Source of the DNA: Crambe crambe
Taxonomy: Eukaryota; Porifera; Demospongiae; Poecilosclerida; Crambeidae
Reading direction: 5' to 3'
NCBI GenBank assembly: GCA_963924555.1
Contig: OZ004593.1
Coordinates: 1 to 64,000, forward strand
DNA: 64,000 nucleotides
The notes beneath the pieces are model-generated. The model made no database searches, was not told where the DNA came from, and saw only the letters and a program-made list of their open reading frames with translations. Position 1 is the stretch's first letter. Every line of letters begins with the position of its first letter. The position numbers and the translations under genes were made by a program. This document shows positions 22,640 through 33,636 of this stretch, one piece after another.

Positions 22640-22765
22640 GTGCCCATGCTACAAACCTTTTAGTAGGCTATAAAGCAGGCACCTGCCTGTACAAACCTTT
22701 TAGTAGGCTATAAAACGGGCAGCTGCCTGTACAAAGCGGGCAGCTGTAAATTAAATTGAGAAAAG
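22640..22765. repeat. Short direct repeats with CAGCTGCCTGTACAAA
   Basis: CTGCCTGTACAAACCTTTTAGTAGGCTATAAA-type units occur twice in 22640-22740, followed by GCGGGCAGCTG. A related run is at about 24480-24560, so these may be parts of one element or its flanks. Each GGGCAGCTGCCTG is itself a short palindrome. Confidence 0.5.
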
Positions 22766-24148
22766 GGGTCTTATGAAGCAAAAATTCAAAACCGAGTTAT
22801 TAGTATCATTCTAAAGCTCTTAAGGGGGCTCCAACATGACTACGCAAGTAAGGATGAGCACTAATAACAGGATCATTATTGTGGAAAACGAGCTGAAAAA
22901 CCACAAAAAGGTTAGGAATGCAACTTTGAACCATACAAGCAGGAAAAGTAATAATTCATTCAATTGCATGTAGCTGGTATGGTACACTCCTGAAGAAAAA
23001 TAATGTAGGCTATCTATAATTATTTCCAGCGCCAGATTCAGAGCCTATTCCAGAGCCAGTGTCACCGGAAGAGTCTGCCCCGAGCGAGACTAACTCTAGA
23101 GCTAGTCTGGGCTAGCAGACCTCTGGTACGAAGAGGTGTTGAGATCCAGACGAGTCTGAAGTACAGTGTTGAAGAGAGAGAGCCAGATTCCCCCGAATCT
23201 GGCCAGGATCAGGGCCGCCTCACCGTGGGATGAGCGATCACTCGACCGCATGGACAGAAAGACTCGGCATCCTGCCGGATATAGTGGGTGGGGCTGGGGT
23301 GGGGCTGTGTATCAGTATACTTGCAGACGCCAGTAAATCCAGAAGAGTCCGTACTTGGCATGTTGTTTCCTCATGGTCTGGGGTAGACAGCTATGGATGG
23401 GATTAGGAAATCTTCAAAAACTGAAGTGATCAGCACTTTCAGCAGTTCATTCTAAAGCTAGAAATTCGTGTATCTAGGAAGCTAGGTTATATATAGACAA
23501 TTCGATCTGTAGTTGTCTTATAAGCATGCAAAGGAAGGATGTGAAACTATTTTCAACATTGTAAGTTTAACACAAAAAAAGAAGTATTAATTTTAGTCCT
23601 TTTAGCTTCAAGCGGTCGGTAACTGCCCCGTTTTTCCTAGTTCTTGGGAGATCAGCGACCGTAGATAAGTCCTCCACTGTGGTCTTTGTAGCTTATCTCT
23701 GCAAGTGTCGGTAGTCTCGATATCAGTCCCTAGCAACCTGCAAAACAAGTGCGTGGGCGGGATGTCGGAGCCCCCTTAATCAGGAGATTTAGTTATGAAT
23801 CGCCTGGTACGGGGTGATAGAACTGTCTTAATTGGGCGTGGGCAGTGCACGAGAGCATTGTGACCATGCCCACGCATTTGGGCCTACGACTGGAGCAACT
23901 ACGGATCGACCTAAAGTCACCAGGTGTTCAGAAAAATTTCTGCTGTTACGCTACAACAAAAAGACCAATTTGCTATGGCTATACAACCAAGGACTTACTA
24001 AAACTCGTGAAGAATTCTGAGGCCAATCTATTTAGACTACTTAATAGCTTTACTATCTAATAATAGGCAGCTATAATACTATCTAGTGCTAGGCTAGCAA
24101 AACTTGCATTCAGTAGCAGCTCAATGGCTCAACGACTCTTCTCTCTTA
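22766..24148. other. Unassigned intergenic stretch
   Basis: No gene with domain support was found. GC-richer sequence at about 23030-23330 contains small inverted repeats (CCAGATTC..GAATCTGG) and a GGGTGGGGCTGGGGTGGGGC run that could form a G-quadruplex. It may be an unrecognised non-coding element. Confidence 0.35.
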
Positions 24149-24359
24149 CAGTTGATTTCACTTCCCTTGGAACTTCCGTGAATATACCCGTGGAGCGTGG
24201 CTCGTGAGAGAGAGGCGCTATCTCCACGCTCTTTGCACAAAAGCTAGTTCAGAACAAGAGCTTCTAGTTGCTGCAAAGAGCGTAAAGATAGCTTCACTCT
24301 ATCACCTGCCACGCCCCACGAAAAAACCACGGAAGTTCCAAGTGAAGTGAAATCAACTG
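24149..24359. mobile_element. 211-bp fold-back MITE with TA target duplication
   Basis: The element begins CAGTTGATTTCACTTCCCTT and ends with the reverse complement. The outer 32 bp match with one mismatch, and looser pairing continues inward (ACTTCCGTG..GGAGCGTGGC and CTCTTTGCA). It is flanked by TA at 24147-24148 and 24360-24361. TA duplication and a nearly full-length hairpin are typical of Tc1/mariner-type MITEs. It has no coding capacity. Confidence 0.8.
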
Positions 24360-24644
24360 TAGGCCGCCATGTGCTAGTGCGTGGTCGTGCTACCGATTCG
24401 TCATGGTGATGTAATGTTTTGCCGATAAGACCCCTTTTCTCAAGTACTATCACCTTTAGTGCAGTGGGCTGCATATCAGATAAAGCGTGCAGCTGCCTGT
24501 ATATAGTGGGCAGCTGCCTTTTAGTAGCATATTAGCAGCTGCCTGCACATCAATAAAGGTATCAAAGTACAAACTCCAGGCTTTTCAAGACCCTGAAATC
24601 ACTAACTGGTGCAGCAACTTATAAGTCCAAATTCAATCCTGTTT

Positions 24645-26646
24645 AGCAGCAGGACTTTGCCTGTATTGTAGGTGATCCACATAGTTTTTTCTGTTCTGTT
24701 TGTGAGAGAAGTTTAAGTTGCCACCATAGTGGTAAGGGTGATGTAACTGAACATTTAAAATCACAAAGACACAAGGACAAAGCAGATTCCAAACAGGCAG
24801 CACTAAGAAATCAAAGTACCTTATCATTTGCCTCAAGTGGAACCTTAAATGAAAAGATAAGAGCAGAAACCAAAATGGCCATAGAATAACATTCCCATGT
24901 CTTTTGCTGATAAATTGAATGTCCTGCTTAAAGATATCTTTCCGGATAGTAAAATAGTGCAGGGATATGCATGTGGTAAAACAAAAACAACCTGCATTCT
25001 GAATGAAGCAGTAGCTCCTATACTTAACGAGAGTTAGTACAGGCACTCAAAAAAGGAGCCTTTTCTCTTAGTGTAGATGGTTCTAGTGACACCGGATTGA
25101 TGAAAATGAATCCTATTAGTGTACGTTTATATGATATAAATCTTAGAAAGGTTGTTAGTAGATTATTGGATATGGGATGCACCTCTGGAGTGCAAGGTGC
25201 AACTGCTGCTACGATCTTTGAGAAAATGAATGATGTACTGTCTGAAAGTGGAATATTATGGGAGAACTGTGTAGGTATTGGGGTTGACAATACAAGTGTG
25301 AACATTGGATGTAGCAATTCTATTATGACGAGAGTTCTTGAAAAGAATCCTAACAGCATTTATGTCATATAATGCATAATACAGTATCTTTTGCAGCTAA
25401 AGTGTACACTGAAGTAACAGGTTTTAATCTTGAAGAACTTGCTATTGATTTATTCTATTACTTTGATCATAGTTCTAAAAGAAAGTCCAATCTTCAAGAA
25501 TACTGAGTTCAATGATATACAGTACCTAGAGATAATACGGTATGTGTCAACACGATGGTTATGCTTAGAGATGGCCGTAAATCGCATGCTAAAACTGTAT
25601 GATGGACTTGTATCTGTTTAAATCAGAATCTGAAAATACACCGAGATTTCTGAGACTTTAGAAGGCATTTTCGGATCCTATGACCGAGGTTCATTTGCTC
25701 TTTTTTAATTCTGCATTTCCTTCGTTTACGACTTTCAACAAATTCTTACAGCATGAGGATCCATGTGTGCAGTGGGTTTATGGCTACATGAAAAATTTAC
25801 TGAAACTAGTTATGGGGAAATTTCTGAAGCCTACTGTTATCCGTAGCTCAACACATCCAATCAATTGATTTCATGGACAATGATTCTCAGCATCCTGATA
25901 GTTCATTGTCTATAGGCATAATTACAAGATCTAAATTGAGAAAGCTGGAGAATGAGGGGGACATCAATGAAACTCAAAAAAAAGAAATTCTATGCTGGTG
26001 TTCGTCAATTTTACCAAAGTGCATGTGATTATATGATCAGAAAATTCCCCTTCAGTTCAGAAGTACTAAAGCATGCAAAGTTTGTGGATGTTCTGAAACG
26101 TGATGTAATTGAACTGGATGATGTTTGCTACTTTCTTGAAAGGTACAACAGTATTTTGAAAATGAGTAAAGATGAAAGGAGGATGAATTGATCAATTATC
26201 AACTGCTAGAAGAAACTAGGATTCCAAGTGATACGTGGGAAAGTGCACGAGTTAAAGCACCAAGTGATCATGAGAGTGGTGCAGAATCCAGTGTTTGCTT
26301 CAGAATGGACGTTATATGGACATACCTGGGGTCGTTGAAATCTTCAGATGGCTGTTCATTCATGTTCAAGCGACTATGTAAAATTGCTTTTCTAGTGATG
26401 ATAATTCCTCATTCCAATGCTGCTGAAGAGCGAATTTTTAATTTAATCAGGGCAAATAAAACAGATTTCAGACATTCGTTGAATTTAGAGGGTACCCTAA
26501 CCAGCATTATTATGATCAAGATGGCAGAGCTACTTCCTAAATTTAGACCATCAAGAGAAATGCTTGAAGATGCCAAGAAGTCAACTTGGAACTACAATAA
26601 GAAACATTGCAATCAACTTATCAACTATCATGTAGTGATTAGCTAG
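24645..26646 (+). pseudogene. hAT-like transposase relic (BED-type finger, DDE core, dimerisation region)
   Basis: Conceptual translation in changing frames gives, in order: a zinc finger CSVCERSL..HLKSQRHK (about 24695-24775); a linker with FPDSKIVQGYACGKTKTTC; the first catalytic-region motif LSVDGSSDTG (about 25065-25095); VGIGVDNTSVNIG (about 25275); YVSTRWLCLEMAVNRML (about 25540); and the C-terminal dimerisation stretch IIPHSNAAEERIF (about 26400-26440). This order is typical of hAT-superfamily transposases of the kind domesticated in zinc-finger proteins such as ZNF862. Stops or frame shifts occur near 24887, 25033, 25370, 25621, 25868 and 26190, so it is inactive. Terminal inverted repeats were not located. 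Confidence 0.8.
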
Positions 26647-26717
26647 TAGTAAGCATAAATAGAAAAACAATTCCATGTCTCACCCTTTTTAAAATTTCAA
26701 CTTGACAGCCCTGTTAT

Positions 26718-27200
26718 GGGTCAGGAAACTGACAACAGGAACAAGCCAACGAGGGAACAGTCCCACAGCAGGCAATAAATGTGACCAGTTTTGACAGCCA
26801 AGGAACGGCCACTACATTTTTAAACGAAAACAAAGCTTAGCTTACCAGCACTGGGAAGAACGCAACTGGTCGAGCAGGCAAACAGGGAGAGTCACTTATT
26901 ACACAATCTCGGTTTTGCCTAAATTGAATGTTAGTTGTGGTGTAGCTTGTTCTATCTAGCTATGGTTGAACACTTACGGGTCAGGAAACTGACTACAGGA
27001 ACAAGCCAACCAGAGAACAGTCCCACAGCAGGCAAACAGGAGACTGACAGCTATTACACGATAAAATATTTCAATTTAAGCAATAAATCTCAAATGTGAC
27101 AGGTTTTGTTGTGGTGTAGCTTGTTGTATCTAGCTACGGGTTTGAACATTTACGTGTCAGGAGCGGGAGGGAGATAACTCTAAATTGAATGTCAGCAAGA
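26718..27200. repeat. 260-bp spaced direct repeat (GGGTCAGGAAACTGAC)
   Basis: GGGTCAGGAAACTGAC..GGAACAAGCCAAC..ACAGTCCCACAGCAGGCA occurs at 26718 and 26978, and a partial third copy begins near 27154. AATGTGACAGGTTTTG-type blocks also recur. This stretch between the hAT relic and the 1,024-bp element holds no gene. Confidence 0.65.
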
Positions 27201-27283
27201 GAGAAATGAACTTCCCACCGGAAGTGGGCGTGTCAGGCTGTGCCACGGCGCTGAGTCAGCATTAGACTTCATGCTAGTAGCTA

Positions 27284-28307
27284 GCGATTTTACAATTTGG
27301 GCCCAGTTGGTGGGGTCAAAGGGCAGCATTTAACCCCTTCAACCAGATGGCTTTCCCACGGGAATTTCAGCTATGCTATTGAGAACCAAGAGGCCCATGC
27401 TATGCTGTAGCCAGGATTTTATGGCTCAGGAGGACCTCAAAGATTGTTACTCAGCTATTAAGGTATTTTTCAATGCTAATACGAACTATATCAATTCAGC
27501 AAACTAGTGCAAGTAACTAAGCTATATATATTTCCATCAAAGGGGGAGCCCATTGAGTCGCCTGCTGGCTACAGGCCTGTCTATCTCTCCCACAAAACAC
27601 CAGAAGGGATCAGAGGAGGTTGATTTGGGCATTGCAAATTATCCACCAGGTGTAACGCTCCGGACTGGCCCGCTAAATGCTCTGCTTCTCTTTGCAGTAA
27701 TTATAATGGACTGATGACTGACTGACAAATGATGATTGTACAAAACAATTGAACTCACAGACTGACAAGTGCACACTGTTAATATACTAGTGGCCGGCCC
27801 AATGGTTGGGGCCCGCGCTCAACCCTCACTTCAGAGATGCAATGAATAAAATATACATTTCTCATCCTGACAGCCTTTGCACCAAAACATGTAGTTAGAT
27901 ATGCACATAGTGAGCTAGCTATCATGTTCATCACAAAGTTACACCCTTCATTTGTCACAAGATCAGACATCCGAGGGATATACACTTATGAGACTACTAG
28001 TGAAGGCCTGGGTGGTTACACAGGAAATCCTCTTCTCTCTTTTCAACCATGGCTACTTTGTTGCAAGAAGACTTCTACTAGCTATCTCCATCACTTCAAA
28101 GAGAAACTGATCTTCACCATACTTGCAACTTAGGAGACTCAGGATTAGGATATAGTAGACACTAAGTAGACACTAAGACTTAGATACCTAGGTAGTCAGC
28201 ACAATATTAAATCTAGAAAGTCGAGATCAGAGCAGAGTTAAATATCATGACCTTTAACCCCAGTGTGACCTTTGACCCCATCAACTGGGCCCAAATTGTA
28301 AAATCGC
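27284..28307. mobile_element. 1,024-bp non-autonomous DNA transposon with 9-bp target duplication (MULE-like)
   Basis: The ends are inverted repeats starting GCGATTTTACAATTTGGGCC; about 39 bp match with one mismatch, and the similarity fades at TTTAACCCC. Direct 9-bp copies of TAGTAGCTA lie immediately outside, at 27275-27283 and 28308-28316. A 9-bp duplication is typical of Mutator-like elements, but no transposase is encoded, so the superfamily is inferred. The interior contains only short open frames. Confidence 0.8.
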
Positions 28308-28515
28308 TAGTAGCTAGCTAGCAAAAATGTATTGACATCACTGCTATAAGATCAATCTACCTTTATTTTGCTATTTGAGTTCAAGAAATCAGATAATTTT
28401 TGACAGAAGGCAGGTATGAAGTCAATAAGACCGCCACGTGGAGTTCCAGCTTTCGGTGTGTTTCGAAGGTTCAACAGAGAACTGTAAGTCAGACACGGCT
28501 GGTTCCTAGCTTATA

Positions 28516-29524
28516 GCATAGATAGTATATTACCGCCCCGGGATTGGAAACGATAGCATAGGCTAATTGAAAATTCCGCGGGCACTCCGTGTTATGGTTT
28601 GCGACCAAGAAACTTACCTAGTTACGTGGGTAGCAACGGGCTGCAGCGGTCCGCTAGGAGGCGTGTGGCTGCTCTTTCACCGGGAAACTGCAAGCGGCGG
28701 TTAGTATTTATAATTTGCATCCACAATTTCAATTATTCCTACTAGTATAATGGCTAAATTCCACACTTCAGCGATATAGAAAACTAGAAGAAAATTTGTC
28801 GGGGGAATGGTAGTCTTCATAACTTAGGTTTGTGCTTATTATCTAGTTTTGTGAGTAGAGTCATCCTTCTTTTATAGAATGAGTGGCATTAGATGCATGT
28901 TACTGCATTAATGGTGAAAATATAAACCAATTACTTAGAGCACTCATGGGAGGAAGGAAGCATCGGCTATGTACAAGAAAGTAATGGTCATGTAACCTCC
29001 ACTGCTGCACTCCATTCCAGATATCCTGGTCACTCCACAGTTCATGCCAGTATTAAATGATCAATAGTGTCAATATCATTTATAGATTGCAACATGACCC
29101 TAAAAATTGTTCCATCATTGCAGCTCCTGTGTCTCTCTAGTAACTGTGCCGGATCGATTCCAGCAAAATTGTGTTGGTAACTCTGATGACTGCATCTTGG
29201 CATTGAAGTTCATTGACAATTTTGATGGTATAATATTATATTATTAGCAACTCTGCATCAATTTTTGTGATCACTTACTTGTGCATGCAAATCTATCTGA
29301 GCCAGAAAGTAATTATTATATTGTGTAGTAGCCTCCTCGACTGATGAATAAGGAGAGGAAGAAGAGTCCATCACATCACTAGTAGCATGCACTGCACATT
29401 ATCACTGTATATATGTTCTGTAATAATTATTAGATTTAAGCGTGCGCGCGTTGACTTCATAACACGGATTGCCCGTGGAATTGGTTCCGTTTCCAATCCC
29501 GGGGCGGTAATATACTATCTATGC
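28516..29524. mobile_element. 1,009-bp non-autonomous TIR element with 5-bp target duplication
   Basis: The first 37 bp (from GCATAGATAGTATATTACC) equal the reverse complement of the last 37 bp, and imperfect pairing continues to GTGTTATG, for about 85 bp. TTATA flanks both sides, at 28511-28515 and 29525-29529. The interior is non-coding. The element abuts the left end of the ISL2EU-like transposon that starts at 29529, so it inserted exactly at that element's boundary. Confidence 0.8.
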
Positions 29525-29637
29525 TTATAGAGCGTTTACAGTGACGTCACGAATGATGACGTCATGAACATGCGCGGCCATTTTGGTGCACAATTACTGC
29601 AGCTGCATTTTGCGGTATGTCTGTCTAACCACACACC

Positions 29638-31562
29638 ATGTCCTGCTACGCTCAGAAACTTCCGCTAGAAGCCAAACAAAGATATTTGCAGAAATTGCAA
29701 CTGATTGGAGGATAGATCCGTTCTGCATCGGTACAAAAACTCATAAAGAGTCTCCCACACCTCCTCCCTTTACTTCTGCAGACTTAGTTTCTTACCTGGT
29801 GCTCCAAACTAGCTACATCTCTGCAAAGCAATTCAAGGCTTATAAATCACTGGAAGCATACAACCAGTTTACTAGTGGCTGGATAAAGAATGTAACTACT
29901 TGGAAGTTAGAAGAGAAGTATGTTGTCACTGGAAAAGTATGTATAATGTATATAGCTATCATTGCCCCATAGAAATTAATTATAGAGCTTTAATTATAAT
30001 AGGTTAGACATTCTCAGTCTTGTAATGAACCACCTCTAATGTGCTGGATCATCATGGAAGAAACTGGAGAGGTTTGCTGCGCTCATTGTAAGTGCATGGC
30101 TGGTCTCGGTGAGGTCTGTACTCACATAGCTGCTATTCTCTTCCACCTGGAGACTGTGGTGAGGATTGCTGGCAAGCCTACTTGCACACAGCAAGAATGT
30201 CAATGGCTTATTCCTGCTTTTCAAAATAAGATTCCTTAAAAATATAGACTTTTCCTCCCCGAATAGTAAAAAAAATAAGATCGACAATTCTATTGCAACT
30301 GGCAGTTTATCAGCATCCTCATCCACTCCATCCACCAAACAAAGTGCAATCCCACCAGATATATCTGAACTTCAATCATTCTTTAGTCTTCTTTCTCAGT
30401 CGGATAATAATCCAGCAATTCTTTCTGTAGTCCCGAAGTTCTGTGATAGGTATATTCCGAAAACCAGAAATGGCAATTTTCCTTCACCCCTCCATTCTCT
30501 CTATGAATCAAAATATCTTGCTCTTACCTACTCAGAATTATTATTGGTTTGTGATTCTGTTACTATCAATATACTAGTGATATGGCTAAAGCTGTCAGAG
30601 AAGAAACAGTGAAGCAAACTGAATCTAAATTGTGGTTTAAATTCAGAGCAGGGAGAATTACTGCATCTCGTATGAAGCAAGCCTGCCATACTGATCCAGC
30701 TATGCCATCACAATCATTGGTCAAGGCCATCTGTTATCCAGAGGCATACAAGATATGCACCCAAGCCACACAGTGGGGTTGTCAACATGAGACTTTTGCA
30801 CTGGAGCAGTATACTAGCAGTCAGTCATTACAAGTAAGCATCAAGTTTTTTCAGTAAAAAATTGTGGCCTGTTTCTCAATCCCAAATGGCCACACCTTGG
30901 TGCCTCCCCAGATAGCATCGTTGCATGTGATTGTTGTGGAAAGGGTGCAGTTGAGATCAAGTGTCCATTTTGCAACAAAGATGAAGATATTGAAGCAACT
31001 ATTTTGAATAGCAAGTCATGTTTAATAGTTGTGGATGGTTAATTCATCTCAATAAAAAGCATGCCTACTATTACCAAGTGCAAACACAGATCTTTATTTG
31101 CGAAGTAGCATACTGCAATTTTTGTGTCTGCACATTTCTTGAAAGTAGTCCTAGCATGCATATGAAAGGATTTACCCTGATCCTGAATTTTGGCATGTCT
31201 GTGTCAGCAAAGCAGAACATTTCTTTAAGGTCTGCATTTTACCAGAACTTGTTGGAAAGTGGTACACAAGACCAATCCAAAATGCCACTCCAAGAACCTG
31301 CACATCTGCAGCTAGTACCTCAGCTTCAGTCAGCGAAACTACAGAACCCACAAAACATCTTTACTGCTACTGTAGACAGCCAGAACCCACAGATGGCTCC
31401 GCCTCGTCAGAAATGATTGGGTGCGACAATCCTCAATGCTCAATTGAATGGTTTCATACCAAATGTTTGAAGCTAAAGTCAGTTCCAAAGGGTAGATGGT
31501 ACTACCCTGATTGCAGATTACTTCCTGAATATTCAAGAAAGAGGAGAAAGAGGGAAGAGTAG
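29638..31562 (+). pseudogene. SWIM-finger / YqaJ-nuclease / PHD accessory protein of the ISL2EU-like element
   Basis: The start codon at 29638 opens MSCYAQKLPLEAKQRYL. Conceptual translation then gives a SWIM-type zinc finger (CCAHCKCMAGLGEVCTH, about 30078-30130), the YqaJ-type nuclease core (ESKLWFKFRAGRITAS, PHLGASPDSIV, VEIKCPF, HAYYYQVQTQIF; about 30610-31100) with the acidic residues and E-x-K of the PD-(D/E)XK fold, and a C-terminal PHD finger (CYCRQPE, CDNPQC, WFHTKC, PDC; about 31350-31510). A stop at 29713-29715, another at 30237-30239 and frame shifts near 30570, 30850 and 31030 disrupt it. A plausible intron at about 29937-30001 has GT..AG ends. The nuclease may act in element processing in intact relatives; that is inferred. 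Confidence 0.75.
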
Positions 31563-31764
31563 TAACATCGTGTATACACTATAGCTACTAACAGATTATC
31601 ATTATATTATTATGTAATCATGTTTTAATGTAGCTAATAATGATGAGGATTTATGATCTCTAGTCAATTAAATGGCACAACTGAGTCACAAATATTGCTG
31701 AGGGCACAACAAACTCTGCCTATCCTATCAACGATTGGACACTCCTCTCCAGCTCTCATTGTGA

Positions 31765-33217
31765 TCATATCAATGGGAAGTGTTCCCTGTAAATGGAGAA
31801 CTTTTGGCGTACTGCACCAATAACTCTTTCTACATGTATGCGTACATTAGCCAGAGATCTGGTCTCTTCAACTTCTGCTGCTGATAATTGGTCCTTCCCT
31901 CTTGTAAATGCTGGAATGTGTAACCTGGCCTGAAATGCACTGACTGAATCAGCAATGTCAAATCCCCGATCAGCTAGTACAATATCACCAGGTAGCAATT
32001 TGTTCAGAACTCCACAATTCTCAGTCAAATACTTGTCACTCACCCTTCCACCCCAGGCAGCAGAAATATAAGAAGCAGTATACCTTGAGGAGCGATGCCA
32101 TGAGAAATTTGACAGTATTGTGGTGCTTAGTTATATGAGGACCATGTACATGCACGAGCAAGGAGGTTGGATGGTCTTTCAATAAATACTTCAAAACAAT
32201 CCAATATCACACACACTTTATACCCAAATTCTTCACGAAAGCACTCTGGTGTAGTTTTCCACAGTATCTCTTGTGGGCCAGATAATCAAAGGACCGAGCC
32301 TAATATCCATAATGGTTAACCACTTCAAAAAAATCCTTGATACAGTAGAATAGTGTACATCAAAACGATATGCAAGGTCTTGGTAAGTGAAATTATGCCG
32401 TAGTTTCACCAGTGTAAGCACAAGCTCTCTAAATGGTTCCAATTTTGTGTTTCCAAATTTGCTACTGGAGGAGACAAAGTCATACACTGCCTTAAGTACT
32501 TCAAAACTAGGTAACCCTGTGTAGTGCTTAATAAATTTCTTTTGTTGATCCTGTAGAGTTAATTCAGTGAAGGGAGTAATCTTACTAACTTTGGTCCTTA
32601 AAGTGTGTATGGTTTCGTAAGCATTGTTCAGTTCTGTTCTTAATTGTGCAATATTATCCTCAGTTTGGCTCTGTGCATCTGAGTATCTGCTGACTTCAGT
32701 AGCAGGTATATCATCAGTTGATGGCTCATCTGCTTCAATCTATACATTAACTGAATCAACGGAAGTAACTGGTATTGTTGATTTTACTGTTTCTGTTGGT
32801 GCTGCATGAATGTGTGCTGAATCAATGGAAGTAACTGGTGTTGTTTATGATTTAACTGGTTCTGTTGGTGGTGCATGAATGCGTGCATTTCTGGACTTTC
32901 TTCGGAGATAGCGGTCATGACACTGATGTAATGCTTTCATGTTGCATCTAGACCTCACATTTTGTGTGGGAAGCCAGTCAGGATTGAATTGGTCGAACAA
33001 ATAAGCTGGCCTTCCAGAAATAAAATGCTTGGAACAAATTCTGACATTTCTTAAATCATGACTACTTAAGTCTCTACCAATTGCAGCCAAATAGCCAGCT
33101 CTTCTTCTCCTGCTCAGCTCCAACTCCTCATTCTTTCCAGTTCTAATGGTGGAAAAAAGCTACATCCTTATCTCTGTCCGAATGCTTGGAGCACCCAGGA
33201 ACAATACAAATAACCAT
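31765..33217 (-). pseudogene. THAP/DDE transposase of the ISL2EU-like element
   Basis: The minus-strand ORF starts at 33217 with MVICIVPGCSKHSDRD and continues after a frame break to ICSKHF, together a C2CH THAP DNA-binding domain. A helix-turn-helix-like segment (LVKLRHNFTYQDLAYRFDV..STVSRIFLKW, about 32320-32430) precedes the DDE domain: [13 protein letters not shown] (first Asp, about 32200), LADRGFD (second Asp, about 31960-31977) and [10 protein letters not shown] (Glu, about 31820). All three catalytic residues can be seen, but frame shifts near 33155, 32260 and 32110 separate them. The family is DDE_Tnp_4, as in PIF/Harbinger-related elements. Confidence 0.8.
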
Positions 33218-33354
33218 TTCAACTAGCTGGAGTACTTACAGGAAAAATAACGAGCTAAAAACCACAATGCAGCTGCAGCTACAGCTGCATTGTGCACCAA
33301 AATGGCCGCGCGGTTGAGGGGCGTGGCTTGTGACGTCAAGTGCAAACGCTCTAT

Positions 33355-33591
33355 TGCATAGATCATTATTCGGTGCATCATTTGATATGTATATCAACTA
33401 CCATAGGATGCCAAAACGGAAGAGTGCCACTTTTTCAGACGGCTGATTTAAATGAAAAGGTACAGTGATAGAGTGGCTAGCAAGCATAGAAATAATTTAT
33501 AGTGTGCAGAGAATTGTGTACATGTATGTTGAGGTGCTATTGGTTAAAAGTAATTGTTAGGGCATCAGAAAGAGAGAGTGAGTCAATTTTT

Positions 33592-33636
<45 letters not shown>

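Larger units (their letters stand above)
29529..33352. mobile_element. ISL2EU-like DNA transposon (3.8 kb, two convergent broken ORFs)
   Basis: Terminal inverted repeats start AGAGCGTTT and contain TGACGTCA and GCGCGGCCATTTTGGTGCAC in both ends, over roughly 90 bp. The dinucleotide AT flanks both sides (29527-29528 and 33353-33354; TA is an equivalent reading). Inside, a SWIM/YqaJ/PHD ORF on the plus strand faces a THAP/DDE transposase ORF on the minus strand. As I recall, the combination of THAP plus DDE transposase, a YqaJ-type second protein and a 2-bp duplication defines the eukaryotic ISL2EU group, related to PIF/Harbinger. Both ORFs carry frame breaks, so the copy is dead. Confidence 0.8.

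Noticed and set aside
23030-23330. Structured RNA gene or SINE
   Set aside because: Small inverted repeats and a G-rich run are present, but no tRNA-like boxes, no poly(A) tail and no family match could be recognised.
24480-24560. CAGCTGCC palindromes as terminal repeats of the hAT relic
   Set aside because: No matching inverted copy with an 8-bp duplication was found downstream of 26646.
27500-28140. Protein-coding cargo in the 1,024-bp element
   Set aside because: Only short open frames without start context or domain features were found.
30831-30852. A 21-22-bp GT..AG intron in the YqaJ ORF
   Set aside because: The segment has GTAAGC..TTTCAG ends but is far below a workable intron length and lies in an ORF with several other frame breaks, so decay is the simpler explanation.
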